The notes: generated by a model not told the origin, from the letters alone. A stretch of 43,272 nt of DNA from an uncultured Saprospiraceae bacterium (GCA_938028705.1 CALIZI010000191.1:1-43272), one strand, 5' to 3'. Positions 1-9,303 are shown, counted from the stretch's first letter. Numbers and translations are program-made.

Positions 1-84
1 GGGACTTTATTAGATTTTTACAAAAAATAATTAATTACATGTTTTGTTTTATTAATAAAATTCATTCAATTGATTATCAATGAG

Positions 85-143
85 TTACGATTGTAAACCT
101 AATTTCCCAATTCCCTAGTTCCCATTTTGTCCAAAGTCCAAAT
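85..143. repeat. Truncated intergenic repeat, GGACTTTGGACA family
   Basis: This stretch, read on the plus strand, runs TTACGATT, AACCTAATTTCCCA, then TTTGTCCAAAGTCCA. The same words in the same order occur at 30675-30730, where they form the right arm of a long inverted repeat. Here the left arm is missing or lies before the window start. No coding sequence is seen in bases 1-285. Confidence 0.6.
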
Positions 144-146
144 TTT

Positions 147-256
147 TATTAAAATGTAAAAAAATATAACGTGAATGTTTTTTAATAATAATTTAAAAAT
201 ATAATTATTTTCAATAAACACCTTCACGTCCTATCGCTCCTTTTACATTTTAAATT
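147..256. repeat. Imperfect inverted repeat upstream of the DUF5606 gene
   Basis: The left arm (about 147-176) carries TTAAAATGTAAAA followed by ACGTGAA. The right arm (about 224-256) carries TTCACGT, then CTATCGCT, then TTTTACATTTTAAA, so the ends pair. The same word set (AAAATGTAAAA with ACGTGAA) forms the larger hairpin at 2952-3132. Its role is unknown; it ends about 30 bases before the start codon at 286 and could lie in the 5' untranslated region. Confidence 0.5.
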
Positions 257-285
257 TGATATTTTACATTTTACATTTTTCAAAC

Positions 286-705
286 ATGGATTTAAGTAAA
301 TTAGTAGCCATTAGTGGCAAACCGGGTATTTTCAAGATGCTCAACAATAAAAATAACGGCATGATTGCCGAAAATCTGGAAACCGGTAAAAAAGGATTCT
401 TCTCGACGCGCAGCTATCAGTTTACGCCATTAGAATCCATTTCCATATATACTACCGATGAGGAAGGCGGTGCGGTACTCAAAGATGTTTTCGTCAAAAT
501 GCTGGAAGGTGATACACCGCCTGACGTAAAAGCACCCAACGACGAACTACGGGCATACCTCACCAAATTGCTACCCAATCACGACCAAGAGAAAGTCCAT
601 AACAGCGACATCAAAAAACTCATCAAGTGGTTTACTTTTCTCAATGAGCGCGATTTGCTGACTATCGAAGACGAGGAGGAAGATAAAACTGACGAGGAAG
701 AGTAG
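286..705 (+). CDS. DUF5606-family small acidic protein
   Basis: This encodes 139 residues. The start at 286 is chosen because the protein then begins MDLSKLVAISGKPGIF, the usual N-terminus of the family; an upstream in-frame ATG at 256 would add ten hydrophobic residues from the AT-rich repeat. The N-terminal half (about 1-75) looks like a compact beta-rich module (SGKPGIF, GMIAENLETGKKGFF, then SIYTTDEEG). A helical middle follows (about 85-125, ending in IKKLIKWFTFLNERDLL), with a very acidic tail (EDEEEDKTDEEE). No signal peptide or membrane segment is seen, so it should be cytoplasmic. The family is known only from Bacteroidota and its function is not established. It stands alone between two intergenic repeats. 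Assignment is by recognition of the N-terminal motif. Confidence 0.8.
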   Translation: MDLSKLVAISGKPGIFKMLNNKNNGMIAENLETGKKGFFSTRSYQFTPLESISIYTTDEEGGAVLKDVFVKMLEGDTPPDVKAPNDELRAYLTKLLPNHDQEKVHNSDIKKLIKWFTFLNERDLLTIEDEEEDKTDEEE

Positions 706-790
706 TCAACTCAAGTTGCAGTTGAGTAAATTCCAAATCTCAATAAAAAACACGTTAAGTAATGAGACAAAAATAAACTAATAATATTTG

Positions 791-902
791 AACCACTAAG
801 TCCACAAAGTGTTTCTAAATAATTAATAGTGAATTTCTTACACTATCTTAGTTTTCTTACTTCGTCTATTCGACATTCGTGTTCTTAGTGCGCTTAGTGG
901 TT
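791..902. repeat. Intergenic repeat copy 1, AACCAC(T/G)AAG family
   Basis: This is a 112-base element with inverted ends, AACCACTAAG at the left and CTTAGTGGTT at the right. Its core (about 830-873) reads GAATTTCTTACACTATCTTA, then GTTTTCTTACTTCG. The same core lies in inverted orientation at 10487-10633 and in degraded form at 38486-38593. It fills most of the 350-base gap before the gene at 1057. No reading frame of note lies inside it, so it behaves like a small non-autonomous palindromic element. Confidence 0.75.
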
Positions 903-1056
903 AAGATATTTTTATCCAACTACTTAAAATTGGAATTTGGTACTTGTTTTTTTGGAATTTACAATTGCCCGAAACTTTTTATACGGTCAATTTGTTATAC
1001 GTTTATTGCATAGCAATATTCGTATCTTTTTATCTAATCTTAGAAAGCATTATCTA

Positions 1057-2943
1057 ATGAAACAGTTATGTTATCTGCTGTTTGTACTGTTATGTGCAAA
1101 CAATTCAACCCCAATTTACGCTACCACTACATCCTTTGGCGACGATGACATTCATTACAAAGCCAGTATTTCTGTTGAGACTTTCACTTTTGAACGCAAC
1201 AAAAATAATGTTGGTCAACCTTTTACAGTCACACAGCAAACAAAAGAAGCCATAGTAGCTGATAAGGAAAATGTTACCTATCACAATGCTTTGTTTTTTG
1301 ATAATGAATCCGAAATCGGAAAAGTCAAAGCCACTTCATATAAAAAACGTCCGGTATATATCAGCTCCGCTACCAGTGCCTACGAATCGGAAGGTATCTT
1401 TCATTCTGATGCCAAAATTCATACGGTTTCCTTTCCGCTTACGCAAGATGTACCCACTTATTTTGAGGCAAATGTGGAGTACAAAGATGCCAAGTATCTT
1501 CCGTCTGTATATTTTCATACCTTTTATCCGATTCGGAAAAAGCGAATTATTGTAGAAGTACCTAAGTGGCTGGATGTCGAAATCAAAGAATTTAATTTTG
1601 ATAAAGCTGAAGTCAAAAAGCAGGTGAAGGAAGAAAAAAATACAACGATATATGAGTTTGAAATGACCGAACTCGAAGCCCGCGAGCGCGAGTCCAATTC
1701 CGTTGGACCTTCTTACGAATTGCCGCATGTACTGATCCTCTGCAAATCGCTCGAAGAAGGCGGTAAGAAAAAACGCCTGTTGGCTTCCGTAGATGATTTG
1801 TATGGTTGGTATCACAGCCTTGTCAAACAGGTCAATAATGACCCCGATGCACTTCGCCCGACAGTCGAAAAACTCATAGCACCACATAGCGACGACCAAG
1901 CAAAAATCGAATCCATTTACTACTGGGTGCAAGACAATATCAGGTACATTGCATTTGAGGATGGCATTGCCGGATTTAAGCCCGCCGCCGCGCAAGATGT
2001 ATTCGACAAACGCTATGGTGACTGCAAAGGCATGTCCAATTTGCTCAAAGAAATGCTCGACATCGCGGGCTACGATGCCCGACTGACTTGGTTGGGAACA
2101 CGCCGCCTGGCTTACGATTATTCCACCCCTTCGCTATCGGTGGACAATCACATGATTTGTACCTTGATGAAGGACGGCAAAAAGATTTTCCTTGATCCTA
2201 CCGAGACGTATAGTCCTTATGGTGAGTTTGCACATCGCATTCAAGGACAGCAGGTTATGATTGAAAATAATGATACTTACGAACTTGCTGAAATTCCCGA
2301 ATTGAGTGCCGAACACAATAAAACCGTCAAGAAAATAGACCTCAAATTGGAAGCTAATACATTAAAAGGTCATGCCCGATATGAGTATTTTGGTGAAGCC
2401 AAAACGGAACTACACTACGCCTACCACGGCACCGGAAAAGACCGCCAAGAAGAAGCCTTGAAAGATTACATTTCGCGGCGCGATAAAAACCGTCGTGTCA
2501 GTAATATCACCTCTGCCAATTTTGATGACCGCAAAAAACCACTTCGCATTGAGCATGATTTTGAATGGGATAATCAGGTACTCGAAGCCGGTGAAGAGCA
2601 GTACATTTCGATAGATTATCAGCAAGCATTCACACGCGGTGAAATGGAAGAGGACAGAAAAAGCGACTACGCCTTCGGCTATCGTTTTGTGGATATTTTT
2701 GACATTACTTTCCAATTACCTGATGAATATGCAGTCATTTATTTACCGGAAAATGTGGACGTATCGCACCCCGATTTTGATATAAAAGTCACCTTCACCC
2801 AACACCCCGACCGCATTGAATACCGCAAAGAACTCGCTATCAAAAATGCCATTGTCCGTAAAGCAGATTTCCCCGAATGGAACAAAGCCATTCAAGCCCT
2901 GAAAGCAGCCTACGATGATAGAATTATTTTGAAAAAGAAATAA
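1057..2943 (+). CDS. Exported DUF3857/transglutaminase-like protein
   Basis: This encodes 628 residues from the ATG at 1057. That start is preferred over the in-frame ATG at 937 because it gives a clean signal peptide (MKQLCYLLFVLLCANNSTPIYA). Residues about 30-270 are a DUF3857-like beta region. Residues about 280-390 form a transglutaminase core with a complete triad: Cys323 in YGDCKG, His365 in DNHMI and Asp380 in FLDPTE. The C-terminal part (about 400-628) is another beta-rich region of unknown role. Family members are exported or envelope proteins of Bacteroidota thought to act as peptidases or crosslinking enzymes; the substrate is unknown. The gene precedes a second family member at 3185, separated by a long hairpin. 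The intact triad predicts activity, but the reaction is inferred from the fold only. Confidence 0.82.
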   Translation: MKQLCYLLFVLLCANNSTPIYATTTSFGDDDIHYKASISVETFTFERNKNNVGQPFTVTQQTKEAIVADKENVTYHNALFFDNESEIGKVKATSYKKRPVYISSATSAYESEGIFHSDAKIHTVSFPLTQDVPTYFEANVEYKDAKYLPSVYFHTFYPIRKKRIIVEVPKWLDVEIKEFNFDKAEVKKQVKEEKNTTIYEFEMTELEARERESNSVGPSYELPHVLILCKSLEEGGKKKRLLASVDDLYGWYHSLVKQVNNDPDALRPTVEKLIAPHSDDQAKIESIYYWVQDNIRYIAFEDGIAGFKPAAAQDVFDKRYGDCKGMSNLLKEMLDIAGYDARLTWLGTRRLAYDYSTPSLSVDNHMICTLMKDGKKIFLDPTETYSPYGEFAHRIQGQQVMIENNDTYELAEIPELSAEHNKTVKKIDLKLEANTLKGHARYEYFGEAKTELHYAYHGTGKDRQEEALKDYISRRDKNRRVSNITSANFDDRKKPLRIEHDFEWDNQVLEAGEEQYISIDYQQAFTRGEMEEDRKSDYAFGYRFVDIFDITFQLPDEYAVIYLPENVDVSHPDFDIKVTFTQHPDRIEYRKELAIKNAIVRKADFPEWNKAIQALKAAYDDRIILKKK

Positions 2944-2951
2944 ACATGTTA

Positions 2952-3132
2952 GAAATTTAAAATGTAAAATAATAAATTCAAAATGTAAAAGTGTCGATAG
3001 TACGCGAGTGAAATATTTTTAAATTAATAATTTTTAATAATTTGAAAATTAATTAAATAAAAAAGAAATTACTATCATTTCACGTTATACAACTTTTACA
3101 TTTTACATTTATTATTTTACATTTTACATTTC
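2952..3132. repeat. Long hairpin built of AAAATGTAAAA words
   Basis: The left arm (2952-3014) reads GAAATTTAAAATGTAAAATA and continues through a second AAAATGTAAAAGT to GTGAAAT. The right arm (3077-3132) is its near-complement: ATTTCACG, then ACTTTTACATTTTACATTTA, then TTATTTTACATTTTACATTTC. The loop is about 60 bases of A+T. It fills the gap between the two DUF3857 genes and shares words with 147-256 and 13133-13146. Whether it is a terminator, a mobile element or a structured spacer is not known. Confidence 0.7.
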
Positions 3133-3184
3133 AAAAATTAACACCATTAACCATTAAAAAATTAACCATTAACTACTATTTCCT

Positions 3185-5443
3185 ATGAATTTCAAATCTA
3201 TAATGATTGTCTTGCTATTGGTTTTCAATATAGCGGGCAATGCTTCATTACATGCTCAAAAAAAATCTAAAAAAGCGACTAAAAGAGCAGCCAAACAAGC
3301 CCAAGTGGAGCAGGAACGTCTTGACTTGGCATACATTGACAGCCACGAAGGATTCTCTGCAACGGAAGTACCCGAAGCATGGCAAGACGAATCTGCCGTT
3401 ATACTTTGTGTGAGTACCAATTTTATTTATACCAAAGAAAAAACAAAAAAGATAAGTGTGCGCGAGATGGTACGTAAGCGCATCAAATTGCAGGACAAAG
3501 CGGCGGTTGAGGATTTTTCGGAGTTTTATTATGTCAATGCCAGAAGTAGCTCCATTGGTTTCAATATCATCAAACCTGATGGTCGTGAGATTAAGGTCAG
3601 TTCGTCCGAAGCTGTTGAAGTGGAGACCGAAATCCCGACGATATTCCGTGCGTACAGCCGTACTATTGCGTACAAAAAACTGGCGATTCCGGGCTTGGAA
3701 ATCGGCGATATTATTGACTACGCTTATGTGTATGATGCTGATAAATATCCTACCGGACCCGATATATTCGACCCTGTTCTGATGACTTTGCCGAATAAAT
3801 ATCCGACGGTGAAACAAATCGTGGATTTCAAGGTCAATAATGGTTTTTACCTCAACTTCAACTCGTATAATGATGCCCCTGAATTGAAAAGTGTAGCATT
3901 GAAAGCCGAGGATAAAACCAGTAAAAGATACGATGATTTCAAACGCTACCGCTTTACGGATGATATGCGCGAAAAGGAAATTGATGAAAGATGGCATTAT
4001 GAGTATCGCTCATTGCCCACTATCAAATTTCAAGTCTATTATTTCCCACCACGATTTGCCTATGCAGCTGATGAATGGGTGTATTTTGTTGGTCAGCCGG
4101 GAGAAGCCAAAAAGAAGGTGTCCAAAAGTGACATCAGGTCAAAAATGAATAAGGTTTTTAAAAATGCGAACACTTTTTATGGTACAAAAATTTTGGAATA
4201 TTTAAAAAAATATCATAAAAAAGAAAGTGATAAAAAGAAACTCGTAGAGTTGACGTATTATTATTTTAGGCATATCGTAGCGGCTTATCCGGGTTTTCAG
4301 ATGTCGCCCGAAGCCAGAAGTAGCAGATACTTTGATGGTGAGATTAACGATGTAATGTTTGCGTTGACTTTAAAGCAGGTGTTCAAGAAAAAGGGTATTG
4401 ACTATGACATCAATTACCTCACGCCCCGCACCATAGGTACAGTGGATGAAGTGTTGTTTCCTGCCGAATTAAGCGTGTTTATTACTGCCAAAACAGGTAA
4501 AGAAAATATCGTACTGACCAATTTTGAAGCATGCACGAACATGGGAGATATTCCATTTTATCTTGAAGGCACCGCACCGCTTGACAAGCACAAATCGCTT
4601 GGCAAATACCTTGACGGTGACAATATTCGTACAAGTGATTATGCGTCCAATAATGTTGCCACGCAAACCACCGCCACGCTCAATTCTGCCATGGATGCCA
4701 TGACAATTGACCGCCGTACTACCGCTACCGGACACAACCGCGATTATTACTGGTCGAATACGCTGGTCGGCTCGGACTACCTTGCCAAAGAGCATCAAAA
4801 ATATCCCGTTACTATGTATCAACAGGTATTTTATTTTAGCTATACGACTAAAGAAAATAGGAGACGAAGTGCTGCCAAACAAAATGAGGTGACGAAAAGC
4901 AGGAAAGAGGAAAACAAAGAGCGTATGGAGTATTTGGAGGAGTTGGTCGGTGGTGCGATTGGCGCAGAATTGACGAGCTACGACCACTTTGAAATCATAC
5001 AAGACGGCAGGTATCACGATAAGCCGGAATACATCTACGAAGAGACTTTTACGCTGAAAGATTTTGTACAAAAAGCAGGTGGAAATTATATCGTTGAAGC
5101 CGGAAAACTCATTGACCAGCAGTTTCAAGTAAAAGAAGATATGTTGGAACGAAATTATGATATTTATATGCGTAGCGCACGCTCTTACGATAATACCATC
5201 ACATTCACGATACCCGAAGGCTATACGGTACAAGGCGTGGAAGCCCTCAATATCAATGCGGAAAACGACACCGGATTTTTTAAAAGTACCGCAACAGTCG
5301 AAGGCAATCAGCTTATCATTGAGACGAATAAAGCCTATAAAAATAATTTTGAACCCAAAGACAACTGGGATAAAATGGTCGCTTTTCTGGATGCCGCTTA
5401 TCAATTTACGCAGCAAAAAGTGGTCTTGAAAAAGGGGGAGTAA
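3185..5443 (+). CDS. Exported DUF3857-type protein with degenerate transglutaminase domain
   Basis: This encodes 752 residues with a signal peptide (about 1-24, ending NASLHAQ) followed by a Lys/Ala-rich linker. Residues about 45-320 resemble the DUF3857 region (VREMVRKRIKLQDK, PGLEIGDIIDYAY). Residues about 340-470 have the spacing of a transglutaminase core, but the Cys block is replaced by GEINDVMFAL (Gly385 onward) and no His or Asp motif is recognisable where expected (LFPAELSVFI, then NIVLTNFEAC). It therefore looks like a non-catalytic relative of the protein encoded at 1057. The C-terminal part (about 560-752) is beta-rich with a charged helix (about 555-590). It ends just before a strong terminator at 5471. 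A role in binding or scaffolding at the cell envelope is inference. Confidence 0.65.
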   Translation: MNFKSIMIVLLLVFNIAGNASLHAQKKSKKATKRAAKQAQVEQERLDLAYIDSHEGFSATEVPEAWQDESAVILCVSTNFIYTKEKTKKISVREMVRKRIKLQDKAAVEDFSEFYYVNARSSSIGFNIIKPDGREIKVSSSEAVEVETEIPTIFRAYSRTIAYKKLAIPGLEIGDIIDYAYVYDADKYPTGPDIFDPVLMTLPNKYPTVKQIVDFKVNNGFYLNFNSYNDAPELKSVALKAEDKTSKRYDDFKRYRFTDDMREKEIDERWHYEYRSLPTIKFQVYYFPPRFAYAADEWVYFVGQPGEAKKKVSKSDIRSKMNKVFKNANTFYGTKILEYLKKYHKKESDKKKLVELTYYYFRHIVAAYPGFQMSPEARSSRYFDGEINDVMFALTLKQVFKKKGIDYDINYLTPRTIGTVDEVLFPAELSVFITAKTGKENIVLTNFEACTNMGDIPFYLEGTAPLDKHKSLGKYLDGDNIRTSDYASNNVATQTTATLNSAMDAMTIDRRTTATGHNRDYYWSNTLVGSDYLAKEHQKYPVTMYQQVFYFSYTTKENRRRSAAKQNEVTKSRKEENKERMEYLEELVGGAIGAELTSYDHFEIIQDGRYHDKPEYIYEETFTLKDFVQKAGGNYIVEAGKLIDQQFQVKEDMLERNYDIYMRSARSYDNTITFTIPEGYTVQGVEALNINAENDTGFFKSTATVEGNQLIIETNKAYKNNFEPKDNWDKMVAFLDAAYQFTQQKVVLKKGE

Positions 5444-5470
5444 TCGAAAATAAATTTCCTCAAAATAGTA

Positions 5471-5507
5471 AAAACGCCTTTTCAATTTATGTTGAAAAGG
5501 CGTTTTT
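5471..5507. terminator. Bidirectional intrinsic terminator
   Basis: A perfect 15-bp stem (AAAACGCCTTTTCAA, 5471-5485, with its complement at 5492-5506) has a 6-base loop, with T residues at the end of each arm on both strands. It sits between the convergent gene ending at 5443 and the ATPase remnant ending at 5528, where a two-way terminator is expected. Confidence 0.9.
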
Positions 5508-5527
5508 ATATTTTCATCCATTTAATA

Positions 5528-5916
5528 TCATTCAAGCACAAACAAATCATCCATCGTCACCTCATTCTGCACAAGCGACATGGCGTGTGAATTTTTCTCC
5601 AATCCGTAGGTCGTTATCATGGTCAGAAATACGGCTTTTTTTGTTTGTGTTTCTTGTTTGAATGTGCCGATTTTATTTCGGAGATTTTCGGAGTATGATT
5701 TTGTAATCTTGTAAGGATGAATAGAGTATTTGACCTCGCAAAGATTAATCACCCTGTCGCGTCGGTCAATCAGCAAATCCACTTGTGCGCCATCGGCAGA
5801 TTGCTTACTTTTCCACGATACCGTATGACTGATAATGCCACAAACTCAGATTTACCGCTTGCCATGACTTTATCCAATTGCCTGATTTCCTTTTTTCTAC
5901 CGATAATGCTGTTCAT
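5528..5916 (-). pseudogene. AAA ATPase (archaeal-ATPase/DUF234-like) reduced by internal deletion
   Basis: Reading the minus strand from the ATG at 5916 gives MNSIIGRKKEIRQLDKVMAS followed by GKSEFVAL, the standard N-terminus of these ATPases just before the Walker A loop. At about 5829-5840 the frame changes. From there a different frame reads SHTVSWKSKQSADGAQVDLL and continues to the C-terminus (CEVKYS, then YGLEKNSHAMSLVQNEV), the usual nuclease-like C-terminal domain with its ID and CEVKYS residues. The Walker A and B motifs and most of the gene, about 300 residues by comparison with family length, are absent. The remnant still holds an 84-codon open frame (5528-5782) that is unlikely to be functional. 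It lies head to head with the restriction-modification gene at 6155. Confidence 0.8.
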
Positions 5917-5981
5917 ACATTAGTATTTTTTAGCAAAATAAGGAAAAAAATACACTTGTGGCTAAAAATTAAAATAAAATT

Positions 5982-6014
5982 AGCCATAAGTTTATTTTTT
6001 TAGGACTTATGGCT
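5982..6014. promoter_or_regulatory. Inverted repeat between ATPase remnant and RM gene, possible operator
   Basis: A perfect 10-bp inverted repeat, AGCCATAAGT (5982-5991) and ACTTATGGCT (6005-6014), is separated by 13 mostly T bases. A third related word, ACTTGTGGCTAAAA, lies just upstream at about 5954-5967. Its place between two divergent genes suggests a shared operator or a small repeat remnant. No regulator gene for it is visible nearby, so this is tentative. Confidence 0.35.
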
Positions 6015-7501
6015 GAAAATATAGATTCTCTTCACAAAAAAAAAACTCAAGGGTGTGACGGTTTAATTGTTGAATATTATTTTTTCTTAAAAAAAAAATG
6101 CAATTTTGTGTTTCGTAAAAACAAATTTATTCAATCAAATAAAAGTCATAGCTAATGATCAATAATGTATTTGAACGAACAGTGGAACGGGGAGTAAAAG
6201 CAGGTTTTATTGAGATTGATTATGATAATGAACGTGTTACATATTTTTGCAAACAAGACTTTAATACTTCTTATAAAAATCCGGAAGAAAAAATAAGGGC
6301 AGCATACTTAACGGAACTTGTTTTAGATTATAAATACCCTAAAAATAGAATTGATTTTGAAGTAAAAACCAAACCGGATAAGGATAGGATAGATATTATT
6401 GTTTATGAGGATGATGAATGTAAATCTCCTTACCTGATTATTGAAACGAAAAAAGACGGAATCTCGGATAATGAATTTCAAGAAGCTATCGAACAAGCCT
6501 TCAGATATGCTAATTACAAAAGAGCTCCTTATGCAATTGTAGTTGCGGGTATTACCAGAACAGCTTTTGATACTTTGGGGTTTAAGGCTGATGAAAGGCA
6601 AAAAAATGTTATTTCGGATATTCCGGTTAAATATGGTAAAGCTCCAAAGTACAAATTTAAAAAAGGAGATGAAAATAATGAGTTACGTGTTGTATTCAGA
6701 GAGGATTTAATAAATACATTGAATAAAGCCCAAAGTACAGTGTGGCAAAGTGGTAAACTTGCCCCTACAACAGCATTTGATGAGGTATCAAAATTATTAT
6801 TTTGTAAATTGAAAGATGAAAAAGACACCACAAAAAACAGTTATTACAATTTTCAAATCGGTACGAATGAGACAGAGGAGGAAGTGTTTGATAGGGTCTC
6901 AAAAATTTACCAAGAAGCCATAAAGGATGACCCGCTTGTTTTTAAAGAAGGTATCAATTTGACTCCGGCAATTGTGTATAATGTAGTCGAACATTTGCAA
7001 CAATTGTATTTGACCAATATTGACCTTGATACGAAAGGTGTAGCTTTTGAATTATTTATGAAGGATTTCTTCATAGGTAAAATGGGGCAGTATTTTACAC
7101 CTCGCCCCGTAGTGGAGTTTTGTACGGCTTTATTAAATCCACAAAAATCAGATAATATCATTGATCCTTCTTGCGGTAGTGGTGGGTTTTTGCTTTATGC
7201 AATGGATAATGTCAGAAAATTTGTCTATGATAATTACGATGAAATGGAGGCATGGAAACATTGGCACAACTTTGCAGTAAATAACCTTTACGGCATCGAA
7301 ATCAATGACCAAATTGCACGTGTCTGTAAAATGAATATGATTATCCACGATGACGGACACAGTAATATTATAGGAAAAGATGCACTGGAAGATTTTGTAC
7401 AATTACAAAAATTCAATAAAGATTTTCAAGAAGACTTTTTTGACATTGTGTTTTCAAATCCACCTTTCGGAGCAAGTGTAAAAAAGAAAGAGGTTAAATA
7501 T

Positions 7502-7507
7502 CTGGAT
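7502..7507. repeat. Target site duplication, left copy (CTGGAT)
   Basis: CTGGAT directly abuts the left inverted end of the insertion sequence and is repeated at 9321-9326. In the host gene it encodes Leu-Asp; keeping one copy and deleting the element restores the reading frame. Confidence 0.88.
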
Positions 7508-7524
7508 CTTACATTCACGAGTTG
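7508..7524. repeat. IS terminal inverted repeat, left
   Basis: CTTACATTCACGAGTTG pairs with the right end at 9304-9320 (CTGACATTCACGAGTTG when read inward), 16 of 17 identical. Confidence 0.92.
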
Positions 7525-7547
7525 AAAAACACTATTTTTATAATTAA

Positions 7548-9257
7548 TTATCCCCCTCTATCGGTTATGTTTAACCACCACTTAGGGGTCATTTGTTGAT
7601 ATTGGGTTTGTTCGACACCGAGTAGCTTCAAAACTTGTTGCTGTTTTTTGCCGATTCCTTTAATTTGATGTTTCCAGTCCTGCTCATCTGTCAACAAAAC
7701 ACTCAACATGATTACGCTATTAAAACAAAATTTAATATTTGACCAAGTTGGTTTTGAGGTTTTCATACCTTGCGGTAAAATAGGCAAATCAGCAATGCCT
7801 TGTGCGACCATGTTTTTCCTGATTTTCCTTTCTATAAGAGCAACAAGCATCAGGGCAATAATGTAAAGAAATAACATAGCTTCAATACGTTCCGGTTTTT
7901 TCAAAAACACCGGTGCCACTTCTAAGACAGATTTCAAAGAATTGAATCTTTTCTCCAAATAGGGTTGATTTTTATAGTGCTTCAATACCTCTACTCCTTG
8001 TAGTTCTGTATTGGTGACTAAGGGAAAAATTCCGTCCTTATTAGCGGCTTTTGTTATCGCTAATTCATTGATTGAATACTTGATTTCGTAGCTAATTATG
8101 GTCTTTTCTATCCATTTTGTATTTGGTCCGGGTCGCCCTCTTGTTAATTGTTTTTTTATGACTTGCTCTTTTGCAATCAATTCTATATCAAAGAATTGGG
8201 CGGTTTTACCCAAGCCTTTCTCTATCGCTTTTTTAATTTGCTCTTCTGTTTTTAAATAAAACCGATTCAGTCTGGGTTTCAATTCTTCCAAGAATTGTTG
8301 TGCTTGATGTATTTTTGCCGTTCTACGTTGTTTGTCTTGTATGGCTTTTGCGCTGCTGTGTACCCATAGTAATCGAAAATCCTCCTTTGTTTTTGAAATT
8401 TCTTTAATCCGGTAAACGATATGTTCCCCCCGTTTTCGACTATTTTCTATCCGATAAGCTTCTTCCCAGTTACAGGGTAAATCTTCGCTGTTTTGGTCTG
8501 TTATTTCACTTAGTTTTTTATAAAAATCTTGTACCTCCTTTCTCGTAGCCGGCAAAATACTTATAAATAAGCCCCCGGCTCCAGCTATAAATTCTAAATT
8601 CTCTGTACTACTTAACTTGCTATCGGCTATGTAAATAAAGTCCTCCCGATTCAGTAACTCTCGTATAGCCTGCCAATTGACCTTATGAGTTTGGTCATCG
8701 CTTTTATTGCCACTATACAATTGGGCTAACAGCGGAACATATCCATCTCCACTTACACTTAAACCAAATACCAGTTGCTTACAATCCGGACGATGATCTT
8801 TATTGTAGCCTTCTGTCAAAATAATCTCGCTCCCCCTAGCTTGGTTGCGTTTATAAGCACCTTTAAAAGTAATACTTGTCGTATCATTGTGCATAATATC
8901 TGTGCAAATATCATGTATAGCAATTGCCTGACCACTTAATTCACTCAATATAGTATGTCGGTTGCTTTCATATATAGCATCCAAAGTACTACCTAATCGC
9001 TTATCATGAAACTTGTGCGATTCTTTCCCAAACTCCCCGATACCATCTGTATAGCCTCCTAACCAATCCGATACCTCATACAGTGGAAGCGGACTATCTA
9101 ATAGATTCAACAATAACACATTGACTACTTTACCATGAGATATTTCCTCTTTACCTGATGATATATGCGAATCTATCAGTTCTACTATCCCTAATTCATC
9201 AATAAAATGTTGTGCTATCGGAATTATTCCTAATTTTGTAATTACTGCTTCTTTCAC
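7548..9257 (-). CDS. IS1634-family DDE transposase
   Basis: This encodes 569 residues. The N-terminus (about 1-100; KLGIIPIAQHFIDELGIVEL then HISSGKEEISHGKVVNVLLL) matches the DUF4277-type DNA-binding region of this family. The core has the DDE-type blocks: MHNDTTSITFKGAY with the first Asp, FIYIADSKLSSTENL with the second Asp, and a late helical segment around PYLEKRFNSLKSVLEVAPVF containing the expected Glu in the YLEKRF region. The hydrophobic helix IEAMLFLYIIALMLVALIER is typical of the C-terminal part. Length is normal for the family and no frameshift is seen. It is the only gene of the element, ending 40 bases inside the left inverted repeat and starting about 47 bases inside the right one. 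Confidence 0.93.
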   Translation of the reverse strand: MKEAVITKLGIIPIAQHFIDELGIVELIDSHISSGKEEISHGKVVNVLLLNLLDSPLPLYEVSDWLGGYTDGIGEFGKESHKFHDKRLGSTLDAIYESNRHTILSELSGQAIAIHDICTDIMHNDTTSITFKGAYKRNQARGSEIILTEGYNKDHRPDCKQLVFGLSVSGDGYVPLLAQLYSGNKSDDQTHKVNWQAIRELLNREDFIYIADSKLSSTENLEFIAGAGGLFISILPATRKEVQDFYKKLSEITDQNSEDLPCNWEEAYRIENSRKRGEHIVYRIKEISKTKEDFRLLWVHSSAKAIQDKQRRTAKIHQAQQFLEELKPRLNRFYLKTEEQIKKAIEKGLGKTAQFFDIELIAKEQVIKKQLTRGRPGPNTKWIEKTIISYEIKYSINELAITKAANKDGIFPLVTNTELQGVEVLKHYKNQPYLEKRFNSLKSVLEVAPVFLKKPERIEAMLFLYIIALMLVALIERKIRKNMVAQGIADLPILPQGMKTSKPTWSNIKFCFNSVIMLSVLLTDEQDWKHQIKGIGKKQQQVLKLLGVEQTQYQQMTPKWWLNITDRGG

Positions 9258-9303
9258 AAAGCAAAGTAATTACCTTTTTTTTAATTATTAAAATTACAAA
9301 GGA

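Larger units (their letters stand above)
6155..7525 (+). pseudogene. 5' part of one-gene restriction-modification enzyme (nuclease + N6-adenine methylase), interrupted by IS
   Basis: This is the 5' portion of a gene that would encode about 825 residues. Residues about 1-130 are a type I R-subunit N-terminus-like nuclease domain (HSDR_N type) with a PD-(D/E)XK pattern, Asp80 in RIDIIVY and Glu97-x-Lys99 in IIETKK. Residues about 240-440 are an HsdM-like N6-adenine methylase with the SAM-binding motif DPSCGSGGF (337 onward) and catalytic NPPF (435-438). True coding sequence ends with the target site at 7507; the last codons (LTFTS, stop at 7523-7525) come from the insertion sequence end. The frame resumes in phase at 9327 with the rest of the methylase and a target-recognition domain. 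The architecture fits a type IIG-like or fused type I enzyme. The truncated product keeps both catalytic motifs but lacks DNA-recognition sequence, so it is probably inactive. Confidence 0.85.

Noticed and set aside
4469-5521. 350-codon open frame antisense to the second DUF3857 gene
   Set aside because: It lies wholly opposite a well-supported exported protein, shows no recognisable family and has the unordered hydrophobic composition of a shadow frame. Similar antisense frames at 1336-1995 and 3248-3997 were dropped for the same reason.
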